46,555 nt of DNA from Gammaproteobacteria bacterium. GTDB lineage: Bacteria; Pseudomonadota; Gammaproteobacteria; SZUA-229. The position numbers and the translations under genes were made by a program. Under the pieces are notes generated by a model, which ran no database searches, was not told the DNA's origin, and worked only from the letters and a program-made list of their open reading frames with translations. Shown here piece after piece: positions 1 through 8,951 of the stretch. Location of the stretch: the NCBI GenBank assembly GCA_029882395.1, contig JAOUKT010000017.1, positions 1 to 46,555 of the forward strand, given 5' to 3'. Positions within the stretch are counted from its first letter, which is position 1, and every line of letters starts with the position of its first letter.

Positions 1-2112
1 AAAGGCCTGGAAGATCTGCTGATCAATGAGCTCAAATCGCTGGGCATTGAAAATGCTAAATTAAAGCGCTTTGTGATTGAGTTTGAAGGCAGCCTTCAGC
101 AGGCTTATCGTGTCTGTTTATATTCCCGGCTTGCCAGCCGTGTATTAATGCCGTTGCATACAGCCGCAGCAAGCAATGAAGATGAATTGTATGCAATGGT
201 GCAAGAAATCCAGTGGCATCAGCATATCGAGCCTACTGCAACTTTTGCGGTTGATTCAGTTGTGCTCAGTTCAGAGATGACAAATAGTCACTATGCCGCA
301 TTAAAAGTCAAAGACGCGGTGGTTGATCAGTTTGTTGACATGTATCAGTCACGTCCCAATGTTGAAAAACAACAACCGGATGTGCGTCTGCACCTTTATT
401 TACACCAGAATGAAGCCACGATCAGCATTGATCTGAGCGGTGAGTCTTTGCACAAGCGCGGTTATCGTGTCACCAATGTTGCCGCTCCGCTGAAAGAAAA
501 TTTAGCGGCGGCGATTTTATTGCGGGCAGGCTGGCCTGAAACAGCTAAATCCGGCGGAACGTTGCTAGATCCGATGTGTGGTTCGGCAACTTTTTTAGTC
601 GAAGGCGCGTTAATGGCGGCAGGCATTGCTGCCGGTGTCATGCGCGATTATTACGGTTTTATCGGCTGGAAAGGCCATGACTCCGAGCACTGGGACGAAA
701 TAAAAAGCCGTGCCGCTGACGATTTTTATCGGGCATTAGAAGAAAACAAGCTGCCGCTTTGTTATGGCTATGATGAAGATGAGAAAACAGTTGAAGCTGC
801 ATACGATAATATCGAGTCTATGGGCTTGTCTGACTTTATAAAAATCAGGCAACAGAAACTTGAAGACTGTGAGCCAGCCGCATATATGAAAGCCGGACTG
901 GTTATTACTAATCCGCCTTATGGTCAGAGGCTGGGCGATACAGAGACGCTGCGTTATCTTTATTCTGACCTTGGCGATATTCTCAAACTTAAATTTTCTG
1001 ACTGGAATGCATCTGTATTCAGTTGCAATGAAAAATTATTAAAAAATATTGCGCTCAGAGCTCATAAGACCAATAAATTTTATAATGGCGCGCTATTATG
1101 CCAGCTTAATCATTACCATATACTGCCATTACTCGAAGAGCAGAAGCCTGTCACTATTGAGGATATCAGTGAACAGGCGCTGACGTTTAAAAACCGCCTG
1201 CAAAAAAACCTGAAACACCTTAAAAAGTGGGCAAGAAAAAACCAGATCAGTTGCTACCGTATCTACGATGCCGATATTCCAGAGTTTGCTTTTGCTATCG
1301 ATGTTTATAATGACTGGTATCATGTGCAGGAATACCAGGCGCCGGGTCAGATTGAGCTTGCCAAAGTTAAAAAACGTCAGCTTGAAATGCAGTGTGTCGT
1401 TAAAGATGTCACCGGCGATGATGGCTCTAAACTGGTTTTCAAAACTAGAACCCGTCAGAGAGGTGTTTCACAGTATGAAAAACACCGTGAAGATAAAAAT
1501 TTTTTCCAGGTAGAAGAGTCGGGTTTGTTATTTGATGTTAATCTGACCGACTATCTGGATACCGGACTGTTTCTTGATCATCGTATGGTTAGGCAGCTTA
1601 TCCGTGATGAAAGTCAGGACAAACGCGTGCTCAACCTGTTTGCCTATACCGGCACGGCAAGCGTTTATGCAGCGGCTGGTAATGCAAAATCAATCACCAC
1701 GGTTGATATGTCGAATACGTATTTGAACTGGGCAAAGAGAAACTTTAAGTTAAATAATCTTAACAATAAAGCCTTTCATTTTGTGCAGGCAGACTGTATT
1801 AACTGGTTAAAAGAAAACCGTAAAAAATATGACCTGATATTTCTTGACCCGCCTACCTTTTCAAATTCCAAGCGCATGGAGTCAACATTTGATATTCAAA
1901 GAGATCATTTGTTTTTAATTAAAACCTGTATGGCAGCACTGGAGAAAGGAGGGGATTTGATCTTCTCAAACAATATGAAATCATTTAAGCTTGATCATGA
2001 GGCGTTAATTGAAAGAGGTTTTATCGTCAAGGATATTACTAAAGCCACTATGCCAGAAGATTTCAACCGGCCCAAATGCATTCATCATTGCTGGCGCATC
2101 ACACGCAAATAA
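1..2112 (+). CDS. rlmL: Bifunctional 23S rRNA (guanine-N2/N7) methyltransferase RlmKL, 5'-truncated by window edge
   Basis: In this family the protein methylates 23S rRNA at G2445 (N2) and G2069 (N7). The reading frame is open from base 1, beginning KGLEDLL, which aligns with residues about 10-16 of E. coli RlmL (RGLEELL). Only about nine N-terminal residues are therefore missing. The visible 703 codons contain the end of the THUMP domain, the first Rossmann methyltransferase (LLDPMCGSATFLVEGA, then TNPPYGQRLG) and the C-terminal RlmK methyltransferase (LDTGLFLDHR, NLFAYTGTASVYAA, FLDPPTFSNSKRM). Both NPPY/DPPT catalytic loops are intact, so both activities are expected. A GTG at base 73 is in frame but is not the start, because homology continues upstream of it. 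The gene converges on rsd across a hairpin. Confidence 0.96.
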   Translation, partial: KGLEDLLINELKSLGIENAKLKRFVIEFEGSLQQAYRVCLYSRLASRVLMPLHTAAASNEDELYAMVQEIQWHQHIEPTATFAVDSVVLSSEMTNSHYAALKVKDAVVDQFVDMYQSRPNVEKQQPDVRLHLYLHQNEATISIDLSGESLHKRGYRVTNVAAPLKENLAAAILLRAGWPETAKSGGTLLDPMCGSATFLVEGALMAAGIAAGVMRDYYGFIGWKGHDSEHWDEIKSRAADDFYRALEENKLPLCYGYDEDEKTVEAAYDNIESMGLSDFIKIRQQKLEDCEPAAYMKAGLVITNPPYGQRLGDTETLRYLYSDLGDILKLKFSDWNASVFSCNEKLLKNIALRAHKTNKFYNGALLCQLNHYHILPLLEEQKPVTIEDISEQALTFKNRLQKNLKHLKKWARKNQISCYRIYDADIPEFAFAIDVYNDWYHVQEYQAPGQIELAKVKKRQLEMQCVVKDVTGDDGSKLVFKTRTRQRGVSQYEKHREDKNFFQVEESGLLFDVNLTDYLDTGLFLDHRMVRQLIRDESQDKRVLNLFAYTGTASVYAAAGNAKSITTVDMSNTYLNWAKRNFKLNNLNNKAFHFVQADCINWLKENRKKYDLIFLDPPTFSNSKRMESTFDIQRDHLFLIKTCMAALEKGGDLIFSNNMKSFKLDHEALIERGFIVKDITKATMPEDFNRPKCIHHCWRITRK

Positions 2113-2118
2113 ATTAAC

Positions 2119-2161
2119 GTTCAGCTTGATTTATTTTTTGCTGTATTAAATTAAGCTGAAC
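2119..2161. terminator. Long inverted repeat between convergent rlmL and rsd (probable terminator)
   Basis: The arms GTTCAGCTTGATTTA (2119-2133) and TAAATTAAGCTGAAC (2147-2161) pair over 15 positions with one G-T pair, around a 13-base loop. The structure sits in the 61-base gap between the two convergent stop codons. Only three T follow on the plus strand, so this is a weak classical intrinsic terminator, but position and stem length support a shared transcription end. Confidence 0.6.
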
Positions 2162-2173
2162 TTTAGATGGCCT

Positions 2174-2659
2174 TTAGGCAGACAGGGCTTCTTCCTTGTC
2201 TGCTTTTGGTGCTAATAATGAATGGATGAGCTGGTCTTCCAGTTCAAAGCGAATAGCCAGCTCTTCACCGAGCTGAGATAAACGTTCACCATAGTGATCA
2301 AAGCTTCCTAGTTTTTGCAGGCTTTTATCAAAAGCATCATTAAAATCAACGGCAACATTTGTGGTTTCGCTAATACGTGGATAAATCTGACTGGCAAGTT
2401 TGATAATGTCCTGACGTCTCTCTTCTCCATCGCTAATGCGCTGGTACAGTTCAAACTGTCCGCGAGCCAGATAGTCAATCAGGTTTTCACAAAACTCGCG
2501 AAGTAAGACCGCCTCATTTTCTATGTTCTGATCATCTGAAGAAGCCTTGCCAGTACCTGCTAATAAACAGTACTGTGTTAGCATTTCATTGCGGTCCTGT
2601 ACCAGGTTCATGAGTTCGTTGCGTGTTCTGTCGCGGCGGTCGTTAGTTGAGATTTGCAT
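2174..2659 (-). CDS. rsd: Rsd/AlgQ-family sigma-70-binding regulator
   Basis: Rsd/AlgQ proteins bind region 4 of the housekeeping sigma factor and shift RNA polymerase towards alternative sigma factors. The 161-residue all-helical protein carries the family features: LREFCENLIDYLARGQFELY in the middle, then SQIYPRISETTNVAVDFNDAFD, and the C-terminal ERLSQLGEELAIRFELEDQLI, which resembles AlgQ (LHERFELEDCLI). The start at 2659 (MQISTND) is chosen because AGGAGG lies nine bases upstream. An in-frame GTG seven codons earlier would place that ribosome site inside the gene. The usual E. coli/Pseudomonas N-terminal sequence is poorly conserved here, but the rest is convincing. The gene stands alone and converges on rlmL. 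Confidence 0.85.
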   Translation of the reverse strand: MQISTNDRRDRTRNELMNLVQDRNEMLTQYCLLAGTGKASSDDQNIENEAVLLREFCENLIDYLARGQFELYQRISDGEERRQDIIKLASQIYPRISETTNVAVDFNDAFDKSLQKLGSFDHYGERLSQLGEELAIRFELEDQLIHSLLAPKADKEEALSA

Positions 2660-3072
2660 TGATAAAATCCTCCTGATCACTTATTTATTTTGATTTAAGT
2701 ACTTCATATCATGCTTTGTTGTATCGCTTCAATAAGAAATAACTAAAACAGATGATTTGTTACCAATTAGAAACAATTGGTCTATTTTAATCAGGGTGAA
2801 GCTATTAAAAATAATTTATTTATATATTATAAAATTCTGATATATAAATGACGTTCAGGCCGTTAACGCATCACATTTTGCAGTAATTAGGCATCAGTTG
2901 GTTAAATAATAAACAAGTGTGATCATTTATCTACTCAATCTGTAGCTATGAATTGCATCGTGATACTTTTGTGATAGTTAAGCATTATTTTATCGGCCAG
3001 TGAACTTTTACCAAAATACAGGTTCATAGAAACCGGAACGTAAATAATTTAATACTATTTGGAGATTTAAGA
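2660..3072. other. 413-base AT-rich intergenic region upstream of rsd and the Cys-rich peptide gene
   Basis: No convincing ORF or RNA gene is visible. The region divides the divergent rsd (minus) and Cys-rich peptide (plus) genes, so it should hold promoters for both. It includes a 7-bp inverted repeat at 2762-2781 and a long A/T-only stretch around 2805-2845. I could not assign a good -35/-10 pair for either gene. Confidence 0.6.
2762..2781. repeat. Short inverted repeat (possible operator)
   Basis: ACCAATT (2762-2768) and AATTGGT (2775-2781) are perfect inverted arms around AGAAAC. The repeat lies about 100 bases upstream of the rsd start and 290 bases upstream of the Cys-rich peptide gene. 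It could be a binding site for a dimeric regulator or a small hairpin. The function is unknown. Confidence 0.35.
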
Positions 3073-3351
3073 ATGAAAAATAATATGTTACATATGGCTG
3101 TCGGTGCAGCAATGGGCCTGACACTATCGTCAGCTGTTAACGCAGACATCAATCCATTTGAAATGACTAAGCTGGATAGTGGTTATACCGTGGCTATGTC
3201 AGACACACCTGATGAAGGTAAATGTGGTGGCGATAAGTCTAAGAAAGACGGTAAGTGCGGTGAAGGCAAATGCGGCGGCGATAAAGGCAAAAAAGAAGCT
3301 AAGTGCGGCGGCGATAAAACTAAAATGGAAGGAAAGTGCGGCGGTAATTAA
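3073..3351 (+). CDS. HvfA-like secreted Cys-repeat peptide (putative copper-binding RiPP precursor)
   Basis: A 92-residue protein. Residues 1-24 look like a signal peptide (hydrophobic 9-22, AVNA at the cleavage point). A short conserved-looking segment INPFEMTKLDSGYTVA follows, then a low-complexity Lys/Gly/Asp tail. The tail has five [E/D/A]-[G/A]-K-C-G-type motifs, with Cys at 51, 62, 67, 78 and 89. This leader-plus-EGKCG layout matches HvfA/bufferin-type precursors, in which MNIO (DUF692) enzymes convert Cys to copper-binding oxazolone/thioamide groups. That chemistry is established for Haemophilus HvfA; its application here is inference. No DUF692 or partner gene is adjacent: neighbours are rsd and yaiL. 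GGAG eight bases upstream fixes the ATG. A terminator follows. Without the modifying enzymes it could act as a simple periplasmic metal-binding peptide. Confidence 0.75.
   Translation: MKNNMLHMAVGAAMGLTLSSAVNADINPFEMTKLDSGYTVAMSDTPDEGKCGGDKSKKDGKCGEGKCGGDKGKKEAKCGGDKTKMEGKCGGN
3220..3348 (+). repeat. In-frame 33-base tandem repeat encoding KCGGDKxKxxx
   Basis: The tail of the Cys-rich peptide is made of 11-residue units KCGGDK-(S/G/T)-K-(K/M)-(D/E)-(G/A) at residues 50-60, 66-76 and 77-87. A 5-residue short unit KCGEG lies at 61-65 and a final KCGGN at 88-92. The Cys spacing is therefore 11, 5, 11, 11. Copies differ at wobble positions (tgt/tgc, ggt/ggc), so the array is not a very recent duplication. 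Confidence 0.85.
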
Positions 3352-3373
3352 TTACTAAAGCAAAAGACTGAAT

Positions 3374-3401
3374 AAAAAAGGGCTGATCATAGCCCTTTTT
3401 T
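3374..3401. terminator. Bidirectional intrinsic terminator after the Cys-rich peptide gene
   Basis: AAAAAAGGGCT - gatcat - AGCCCTTTTTT forms a GC-containing stem with A and T tracts on both sides. It serves the Cys-rich peptide gene on the plus strand and, by its symmetry, yaiL arriving from the minus strand. Confidence 0.88.
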
Positions 3402-3435
3402 ATTGCCCAAATTTTGCTATCCATCTCAAATAATC

Positions 3436-3975
3436 TTACCAGGTCAGGTCGTCCGGTATCTGGTAATCAGCATATGGATCATCTGCGGCGATGACTTTTT
3501 CGTCAGCTGTGAATATAACCACACGCTTTTCATTTCGTTGCTGGATTTTTTCAGCAATAGGCTTTGGCACTAGTTCGTAGCGGCCTTCGATACGGGCAAT
3601 GCCTAGTTTCCCCTGAATAATCTTCTGCTTCATCTCTTCGTTAACATAAATGCGCTTAACTTTTTTTGCGTGTTCGAAGTTATAAACAATGTCACAGTCT
3701 TCACCACGCTTTATATGGTGACTAATGATGAGCTGGTTGATTTCGATTGAAATTTCTTTTTGACGCGACTGTTCCTGCCGTTTTTTATTTAATTCACGAT
3801 CACGCTCAGCCTTTTGCTCAGCAGCCTGCTGCGCTTTGATGCGTGTCTCGTCAATAACAGGATTTTTTTTAGAATGCTGTTGTTTTTTCTTTTTATTACT
3901 TTGTTTTGCCTGCTGGACTTGCTGTTTGGTTACGACGCCAGCTTTAAGTAATTGTTCCTGAAACGGGTTGCTCAT
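3436..3975 (-). CDS. yaiL: DUF2058-family nucleoid/polynucleotide-associated protein (YaiL-like)
   Basis: A 179-residue, very charged protein matching the DUF2058/YaiL pattern. It starts MSNPFQEQLLKAGVVTKQQVQ, continues with a Lys/Gln-rich basic coiled-coil stretch (about residues 25-80), and has a C-terminal globular part with YNFEHAKKVKRIYVNEEMKQKI, GKLGIARIEGRYELVP and the acidic ending DDPYADYQIPDDLTW. E. coli YaiL has been described only as nucleoprotein- or polynucleotide-associated, and no reaction is established. The basic N-terminal half fits nucleic-acid binding. The gene lies alone between two terminators, downstream of ssrA on the same strand. Confidence 0.87.
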   Translation of the reverse strand: MSNPFQEQLLKAGVVTKQQVQQAKQSNKKKKQQHSKKNPVIDETRIKAQQAAEQKAERDRELNKKRQEQSRQKEISIEINQLIISHHIKRGEDCDIVYNFEHAKKVKRIYVNEEMKQKIIQGKLGIARIEGRYELVPKPIAEKIQQRNEKRVVIFTADEKVIAADDPYADYQIPDDLTW

Positions 3976-4059
3976 TCATTATCTCATCATTTTGGTGTTT
4001 CAAAGCGGCAGAAATATATAGGCTTCTGATTGTGACTTATAAGTATTAATCAGATTATA

Positions 4060-4090
4060 TAAAAAAGGGCTACCAATTGGTAACCCTTTA
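4060..4090 (-). terminator. Intrinsic terminator of ssrA
   Basis: Read on the minus strand the sequence is AAAGGGTTACC-AATT-GGTAGCCCTTTTTT: a GC-rich stem with one T/C-type mismatch followed by six T, starting just after the CCA end of the tmRNA. Confidence 0.88.
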
Positions 4091-4096
4091 ATAGTT

Positions 4097-4456
4097 TGGT
4101 GGAGGCGGGGGGAATCGAACCCCCGTCCGCGAACCCTCTGCCATCGGCTCTACATGCTTAGAACCATATTTTAGTTTAACCGGTTAAACTCCTATGGGCG
4201 GGATTTTAACAAGCGAGCTTAGTTAGGTTTTAACAGATCGGCCCTAAACATACCTCACTGCGATCTTATGTAAGATTACCCCCGATGACCAAGCCCATAA
4301 GCAAATTCGGGTCGGAGGGCATTAGAACTGGTTATTAAGCAGCTAATGCGTAGTTGTCGTCGTTTGCAACTATATATTTTGGATTTTATTAACGAGGATA
4401 TCCTCCTCGACATGCACCTCAGGTTTTGCAATCCCCGTCGAAGCCAGGTCGCCCCC
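4097..4456 (-). ncRNA. ssrA: Transfer-messenger RNA (tmRNA), tag ANDDNYALAA
   Basis: tmRNA rescues ribosomes stalled on broken mRNA by acting first as an alanyl-tRNA and then as a message for a degradation tag. The minus strand begins GGGGGCGACCTGGCTTCGAC and ends in a TψC arm (GGGGGAATCGAACCCCCGTC on the plus strand, as its complement) with an encoded CCA at 4099-4097. The acceptor stem GGGGGCG/CGCCTCC pairs over seven positions with one G-U. The resume codon GCA is at 4367-4365 and the tag reading frame ANDDNYALAA stops with TAA at 4337-4335. The 360-nt length is normal for the one-piece form. The partner smpB is about 22.7 kb away in this window. Confidence 0.97.
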
Positions 4457-4777
4457 TTATTCGTTTAACTTTCTGTATCTAACTGTATAGTCAAAGTTAG
4501 ATAAATCAAGGGTTAAGCCAGAGCATTATATGCCTTGATGCAGCTGGCTACCAGTTACAGTTGGTTTAAAGATCAAATAATGAGTTATTTAATATAAAAA
4601 CTAACTAAACCATAAGACTTTCGAAATGCAGTTTAGTTCATTTTTTGACCAGTTAGCGACTGTATTTTTTGTCTAAATGCTTTCTTAAAAATAAGCACAT
4701 TGTTGCACGCTCTGAGCTGTCATATAACGACATTTCAGTTTAAAATACGCGGCTTTCAATATGCTTTTGAGGCTGTT
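4457..4777. other. Intergenic region between divergent ssrA and purL
   Basis: 321 bases without a gene. It should contain the ssrA promoter (a TTGACT on the minus strand near 4492 is one candidate -35 element, but its -10 partner is poor) and holds the purL promoter candidate at 4700-4728. No PurR-like palindrome or riboswitch was recognised. Confidence 0.5.
4700..4728 (+). promoter_or_regulatory. Candidate sigma-70 promoter of purL
   Basis: TTGTTG at 4700-4705 and TATAAC at 4723-4728 are separated by 17 bases. A transcript would begin near 4735, leaving a leader of about 40 bases before the purL start at 4778. Confidence 0.5.
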
Positions 4778-7700
4778 ATGCAGTATTTTCCGGGTAGTTT
4801 CGCTTTTTCCGCTTCACGACTGGCCAAATTACTATCCCAGGTTCAGCAAATCTCATCTGATGTCAGTGCTATCAATGCAGAGTTTATGCATTTTGTTGAC
4901 ACTGAAGCGGCTTTATCAGCTGAAAACATTGTTGTACTGGAAAAACTACTGCAATACGGCCCTCAATCAGACAAAGTCTCTGAATCGGGGCAGTTATTCC
5001 TCGTTGTGCCCCGTGCGGGCACGATTTCTCCGTGGTCATCAAAAGCCACAGATATTGCACATAACTGTGGTCTGAGCGTGGTTAAACGCCTTGAGCGCGG
5101 CATTGCTTTTTACATTGAATCGAGCACTGCTATATCAGCTGTGCAACAAGCTGCAATTGAGTCGATACTTCATGATCGAATGACGGAGATGGTGCTGGAT
5201 AACCTGCAGTCGGCCGAAATTTTGTTCAAATCTACCGAGCCTTCTGAATCCACAGCGATAGACATTCTCGGTCAGGGGCGCGAGGCGCTGGTTAGTGCGA
5301 ACACAGAGCTGGGGCTGGCTTTATCTGCTGATGAAATTGATTATCTGCTGAAGAGCTTTACAGAGATGGGACGTAACCCGGTTGATGCTGAGTTAATGAT
5401 GTTTGCACAGGCAAACTCGGAACATTGTCGCCATAAAATATTTAATGCAGACTGGGTGATCGACGGGCAGAAACAAGATATTTCTCTGTTCGGTATGATT
5501 CGTAACACCCATAAAGTTTCACCGGGCAAGGTATTGTCTGCCTACCATGATAATTCTTCTGTTATCGAAGGATCTATAGCCGGGCGTTTTTATCCGAATG
5601 CTGATTCGGCTGAGTACCAGTATAACGAAGAAGAAATCGCCATTTTAATGAAAGTCGAAACGCATAATCACCCGACCGCTATATCGCCTTTTGCTGGCGC
5701 GGCTACCGGTTCTGGCGGTGAGATTCGTGATGAAGGTGCAACCGGTCGTGGATCCAAACCTAAAGCCGGCTTGTCGGGTTTCTCGGTGTCAAATTTACAA
5801 ATTCCAGGTTACGCTCAGCCCTGGGAAGTTGATTACGGTAAACCGGCTCGTATCGTTTCCGCACTTGATATTATGCTTGAAGGCCCAATTGGCTCAGCGG
5901 CATTTAATAACGAGTTTGGCCGTCCTAATATCAACGGATATTTCCGTACCTTTGAGCAAAGTGTTGCGGCTCTCGATGGTAAAGAGGTGCGTGGTTATCA
6001 CAAACCCATTATGCTGGCCGGTGGCTTCGGAAACATTAAACGTGATCATATTGATAAACAACCCATTGCAGAAGGCACACCGATTGTTGTCTTAGGTGGC
6101 CCGGCCATGCTGATTGGACTAGGTGGTGGTGCGGCATCATCAATGGCGACTGGCACCAGTGCCGAAAACCTGGATTTCGCATCTGTGCAGCGTGGCAATC
6201 CCGAAATTGAACGCCGTTGTCAGGAAGTGATCGATCGCTGCTGGCAGAAAGGTGACAAGAATCCGATTGTGTCTATCCATGATGTGGGGGCAGGCGGGCT
6301 CTCAAATGCATTACCAGAGTTAGTCAACGATGGCGGTATGGGCGCTGTCTTTGATTTGCGAAAAATACCCAATGATGAGCCGGGCATGGCACCGCATGAA
6401 ATCTGGTGTAACGAATCACAAGAACGTTATGTTATTGCAATTGCAGCCGATCAGCTTGCAGAATTTGAAGCCTTATGTAACCGCGAGCGTGCACCGTATG
6501 CCGTGTTAGGTACGGCAACCAAAGCAAAGCAGCTGGAAGTTAAAGATCCTCATTTCGGCAATTCCCCGGTAGATATGCCACTGGAAGTGTTACTGGGCAA
6601 GCCGCCAAAAATGACACGCAAAGCCATGCATGAGACCTTTGCGCAAAACCCATTTGATATTAGTCAGCTGGATTTAACGGAAGCGGCATTTCGCGTGATG
6701 CGTTTGCCGGGTGTGGGCAGCAAGTCATTCCTGATCACTATTGGTGATCGCAGTGTTACCGGCATGATTAATCGTGATCAGATGGTTGGTCCGTGGCAGG
6801 TTCCTGTTGCTGACCTGGCAGTAACAACATCATCTTTCGACACGTATAAAGGTGAGGCAATGGCGATGGGTGAAAAAGCACCTATCGCATTATTAAATGC
6901 ACCTGCTTCCGGCCGCATGGCTGTTGCAGAATCCATTACCAATATCATGGCAGCGAATATTTCAGCGCTTTCTGATATTAAATTATCAGCCAACTGGATG
7001 GCACCCGCCGGACATGTGGGTGAGGATGCGCGTTTATTTGATACGGTTCAGGCTATTGGTATGGAGCTTTGCCCGGAGCTGGGTATTGCAATTCCGGTTG
7101 GCAAAGACTCATTGTCAATGAAGACAGTCTGGCAGCATGATGGAGAAGAAAAATCGGTAACCTCTCCCTTGTCAGTAACGATCACGGCTTTTGCCCCTGT
7201 TGTTGATGTCCGTAACACATTAACACCCGAGTTGCGTAGCGATCAGGGAAAAACGTTTTTAATTTTGCTTGACCTGTCCAAAGGCTTGAATCGTTTAGGT
7301 GCATCGGCACTTGCGCAGGTTTATAAAGAGCTGGGTAATGAAGCGCCCGATCTTGATGATGCATCGTTATTAAAAGGCATGTTCAAATCTGTGCAATCGT
7401 TAAACAATGATGGAAAAATACTGGCTTATCATGATCGTTCTGACGGTGGGTTGCTGGCGACGCTGGCCGAGATGTGTTTTGCCGGTCATTGTGGTGCAAC
7501 AGTTGAGCTTGATAATCTGGTGCAAAAGTCAGATGAAGCATCTGCAATTTTCGCGGAAGAGCTGGGGGCTGTTTTACAGGTTAAAGTCAGTGAAATCGAA
7601 GCGGTGATGGATACCTTTATTGATAACGGCCTTGAAGACTGTGTAAATGTTATCGGTACAGTAAATGACTCAAATACAATCGAGTTTATTTCAAATAATT

Positions 7701-8659
7701 ATTCAATGCTTAAACTCGACCGTATTGAGCTGCAAAAAGCCTGGGCAGAAACCAGTTATCAGATTCAGTCTATTCGCGACAATGCAGAATGTGCACAGCA
7801 AGAATTTGATACTATCGGCGATGATCAAGCGACTGGTTTATACGCATCATTAAGCTTTGATATTGATGAAGATGTTGCTGCGCCATTTATAAATACGGGA
7901 GTGCGGCCAAAGGTTGCCGTGCTACGCGAGCAAGGCGTTAATGGCCAGATCGAAATGGCCGCAGCATTTGATCGTGCAGGTTTTAGTGCACAGGATGTGC
8001 ATATGAGCGATATTCTCGCCGGCCGTGTTGACTTAAATGATTTCAAAGGTCTGGTTGCCTGCGGTGGTTTCTCATACGGTGATGTATTAGGTGCCGGTGA
8101 AGGCTGGGCTAAAACGATTTTATTTAATGCCAGTGCGCGCGATGCGTTTACAGCTTATTTTAATCGTCAGGACAGTTTTAGTTTAGGGGTTTGTAACGGC
8201 TGTCAAATGATGGCGAACCTGAAAGATTTAATTCCGGGAGCACAGAACTGGCCTCATTTTGTGCGTAATGATTCAGAACAGTTTGAAGCCCGTTTTAGCA
8301 TGCTGGAAATTGTTGAATCACCTTCGATTCTTTTTAAAGACATGACGGGCTCACAAATGCCAATTGCTATTGCGCATGGTGAAGGCCGTGCTGAATATAA
8401 AAATGATATTGGCAGTGCTATTTCAGCGGCACGATACATAGATCATCAGGGCAATGCAACAGAACAGTATCCGGCAAACCCTAATGGTTCGCCGGCTGGT
8501 TTAACGGCCTTTACTACAGAAGATGGTCGCGCCACGATTATGATGCCGCACCCAGAGCGTGTCTTTCGTAGCGTTCAGAACTCATGGCACCCGGATGAGT
8601 GGCAGGAAGACGGTGCCTGGATGCGCATGTTCCGTAATGCCCGTGTCTGGGTTGGCTAA
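4778..8659 (+). CDS. purL: Phosphoribosylformylglycinamidine synthase (FGAM synthetase), single-chain form
   Basis: PurL catalyses the fourth step of purine synthesis: FGAR + ATP + glutamine to FGAM. The 1293-residue protein is the large fused form typical of Gammaproteobacteria (E. coli 1295). Order: PurS-like N-domain ([16 protein letters not shown] near residue 90), linker ([14 protein letters not shown]), the two AIRS-like synthetase halves ([26 protein letters not shown]), and a C-terminal glutaminase with the nucleophile Cys1139 in [10 protein letters not shown] and the His1258/Glu1260 pair in PHPERVFR. All catalytic residues are present. The start at 4778 (MQYFPGS) is chosen because GAGG lies five bases upstream and the E. 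coli protein begins equivalently; the frame is open 26 codons further upstream without a better start. It stands alone. Confidence 0.98.
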   Translation: MQYFPGSFAFSASRLAKLLSQVQQISSDVSAINAEFMHFVDTEAALSAENIVVLEKLLQYGPQSDKVSESGQLFLVVPRAGTISPWSSKATDIAHNCGLSVVKRLERGIAFYIESSTAISAVQQAAIESILHDRMTEMVLDNLQSAEILFKSTEPSESTAIDILGQGREALVSANTELGLALSADEIDYLLKSFTEMGRNPVDAELMMFAQANSEHCRHKIFNADWVIDGQKQDISLFGMIRNTHKVSPGKVLSAYHDNSSVIEGSIAGRFYPNADSAEYQYNEEEIAILMKVETHNHPTAISPFAGAATGSGGEIRDEGATGRGSKPKAGLSGFSVSNLQIPGYAQPWEVDYGKPARIVSALDIMLEGPIGSAAFNNEFGRPNINGYFRTFEQSVAALDGKEVRGYHKPIMLAGGFGNIKRDHIDKQPIAEGTPIVVLGGPAMLIGLGGGAASSMATGTSAENLDFASVQRGNPEIERRCQEVIDRCWQKGDKNPIVSIHDVGAGGLSNALPELVNDGGMGAVFDLRKIPNDEPGMAPHEIWCNESQERYVIAIAADQLAEFEALCNRERAPYAVLGTATKAKQLEVKDPHFGNSPVDMPLEVLLGKPPKMTRKAMHETFAQNPFDISQLDLTEAAFRVMRLPGVGSKSFLITIGDRSVTGMINRDQMVGPWQVPVADLAVTTSSFDTYKGEAMAMGEKAPIALLNAPASGRMAVAESITNIMAANISALSDIKLSANWMAPAGHVGEDARLFDTVQAIGMELCPELGIAIPVGKDSLSMKTVWQHDGEEKSVTSPLSVTITAFAPVVDVRNTLTPELRSDQGKTFLILLDLSKGLNRLGASALAQVYKELGNEAPDLDDASLLKGMFKSVQSLNNDGKILAYHDRSDGGLLATLAEMCFAGHCGATVELDNLVQKSDEASAIFAEELGAVLQVKVSEIEAVMDTFIDNGLEDCVNVIGTVNDSNTIEFISNNYSMLKLDRIELQKAWAETSYQIQSIRDNAECAQQEFDTIGDDQATGLYASLSFDIDEDVAAPFINTGVRPKVAVLREQGVNGQIEMAAAFDRAGFSAQDVHMSDILAGRVDLNDFKGLVACGGFSYGDVLGAGEGWAKTILFNASARDAFTAYFNRQDSFSLGVCNGCQMMANLKDLIPGAQNWPHFVRNDSEQFEARFSMLEIVESPSILFKDMTGSQMPIAIAHGEGRAEYKNDIGSAISAARYIDHQGNATEQYPANPNGSPAGLTAFTTEDGRATIMMPHPERVFRSVQNSWHPDEWQEDGAWMRMFRNARVWVG

Positions 8660-8720
8660 TAGCATCAAAACAGTGTCAGCATAACTGCACTGCGGTTGAG
8701 ATGACGGCGGAAGAGCTGTG

Positions 8721-8760
8721 ATGCACCGGTGCACACAACACACGGATGTGTGAGCGCTCA
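8721..8760. repeat. Cluster of three consecutive palindromes downstream of purL
   Basis: Within 40 bases there are TGCACCGGTGCA (8722-8733, perfect), CACAC-GGAT-GTGTG (8739-8752) and TGAGCGCTCA (8751-8760, perfect, sharing two bases with the previous arm). They lie 62 bases after the purL stop and about 190 bases before msrP. No T tract follows, so this is not a normal intrinsic terminator. The rest of this 292-base gap shows nothing recognisable. Confidence 0.6.
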
Positions 8761-8951
8761 GTGTCTATGTCCTGTCTTTACAGCACTCATAACACTTTTG
8801 TCCTTGATTCTGGCTCTGTAATTTCCCTACATCCTTCAGATTAGATTGCTGTACGGCAGCGATTCATTTCGTGATGTTTTTGTGATATCTGCATTACTAC
8901 TGAACTATATACTCATCTGGCAGTCTTTATATGAAAGCCGAGGAGCCAGTG

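Noticed and set aside
4492..4497. TTGACT as -35 of an ssrA promoter
   Set aside because: No acceptable -10 hexamer lies at 16-18 bases on the minus strand, so the promoter is not called.
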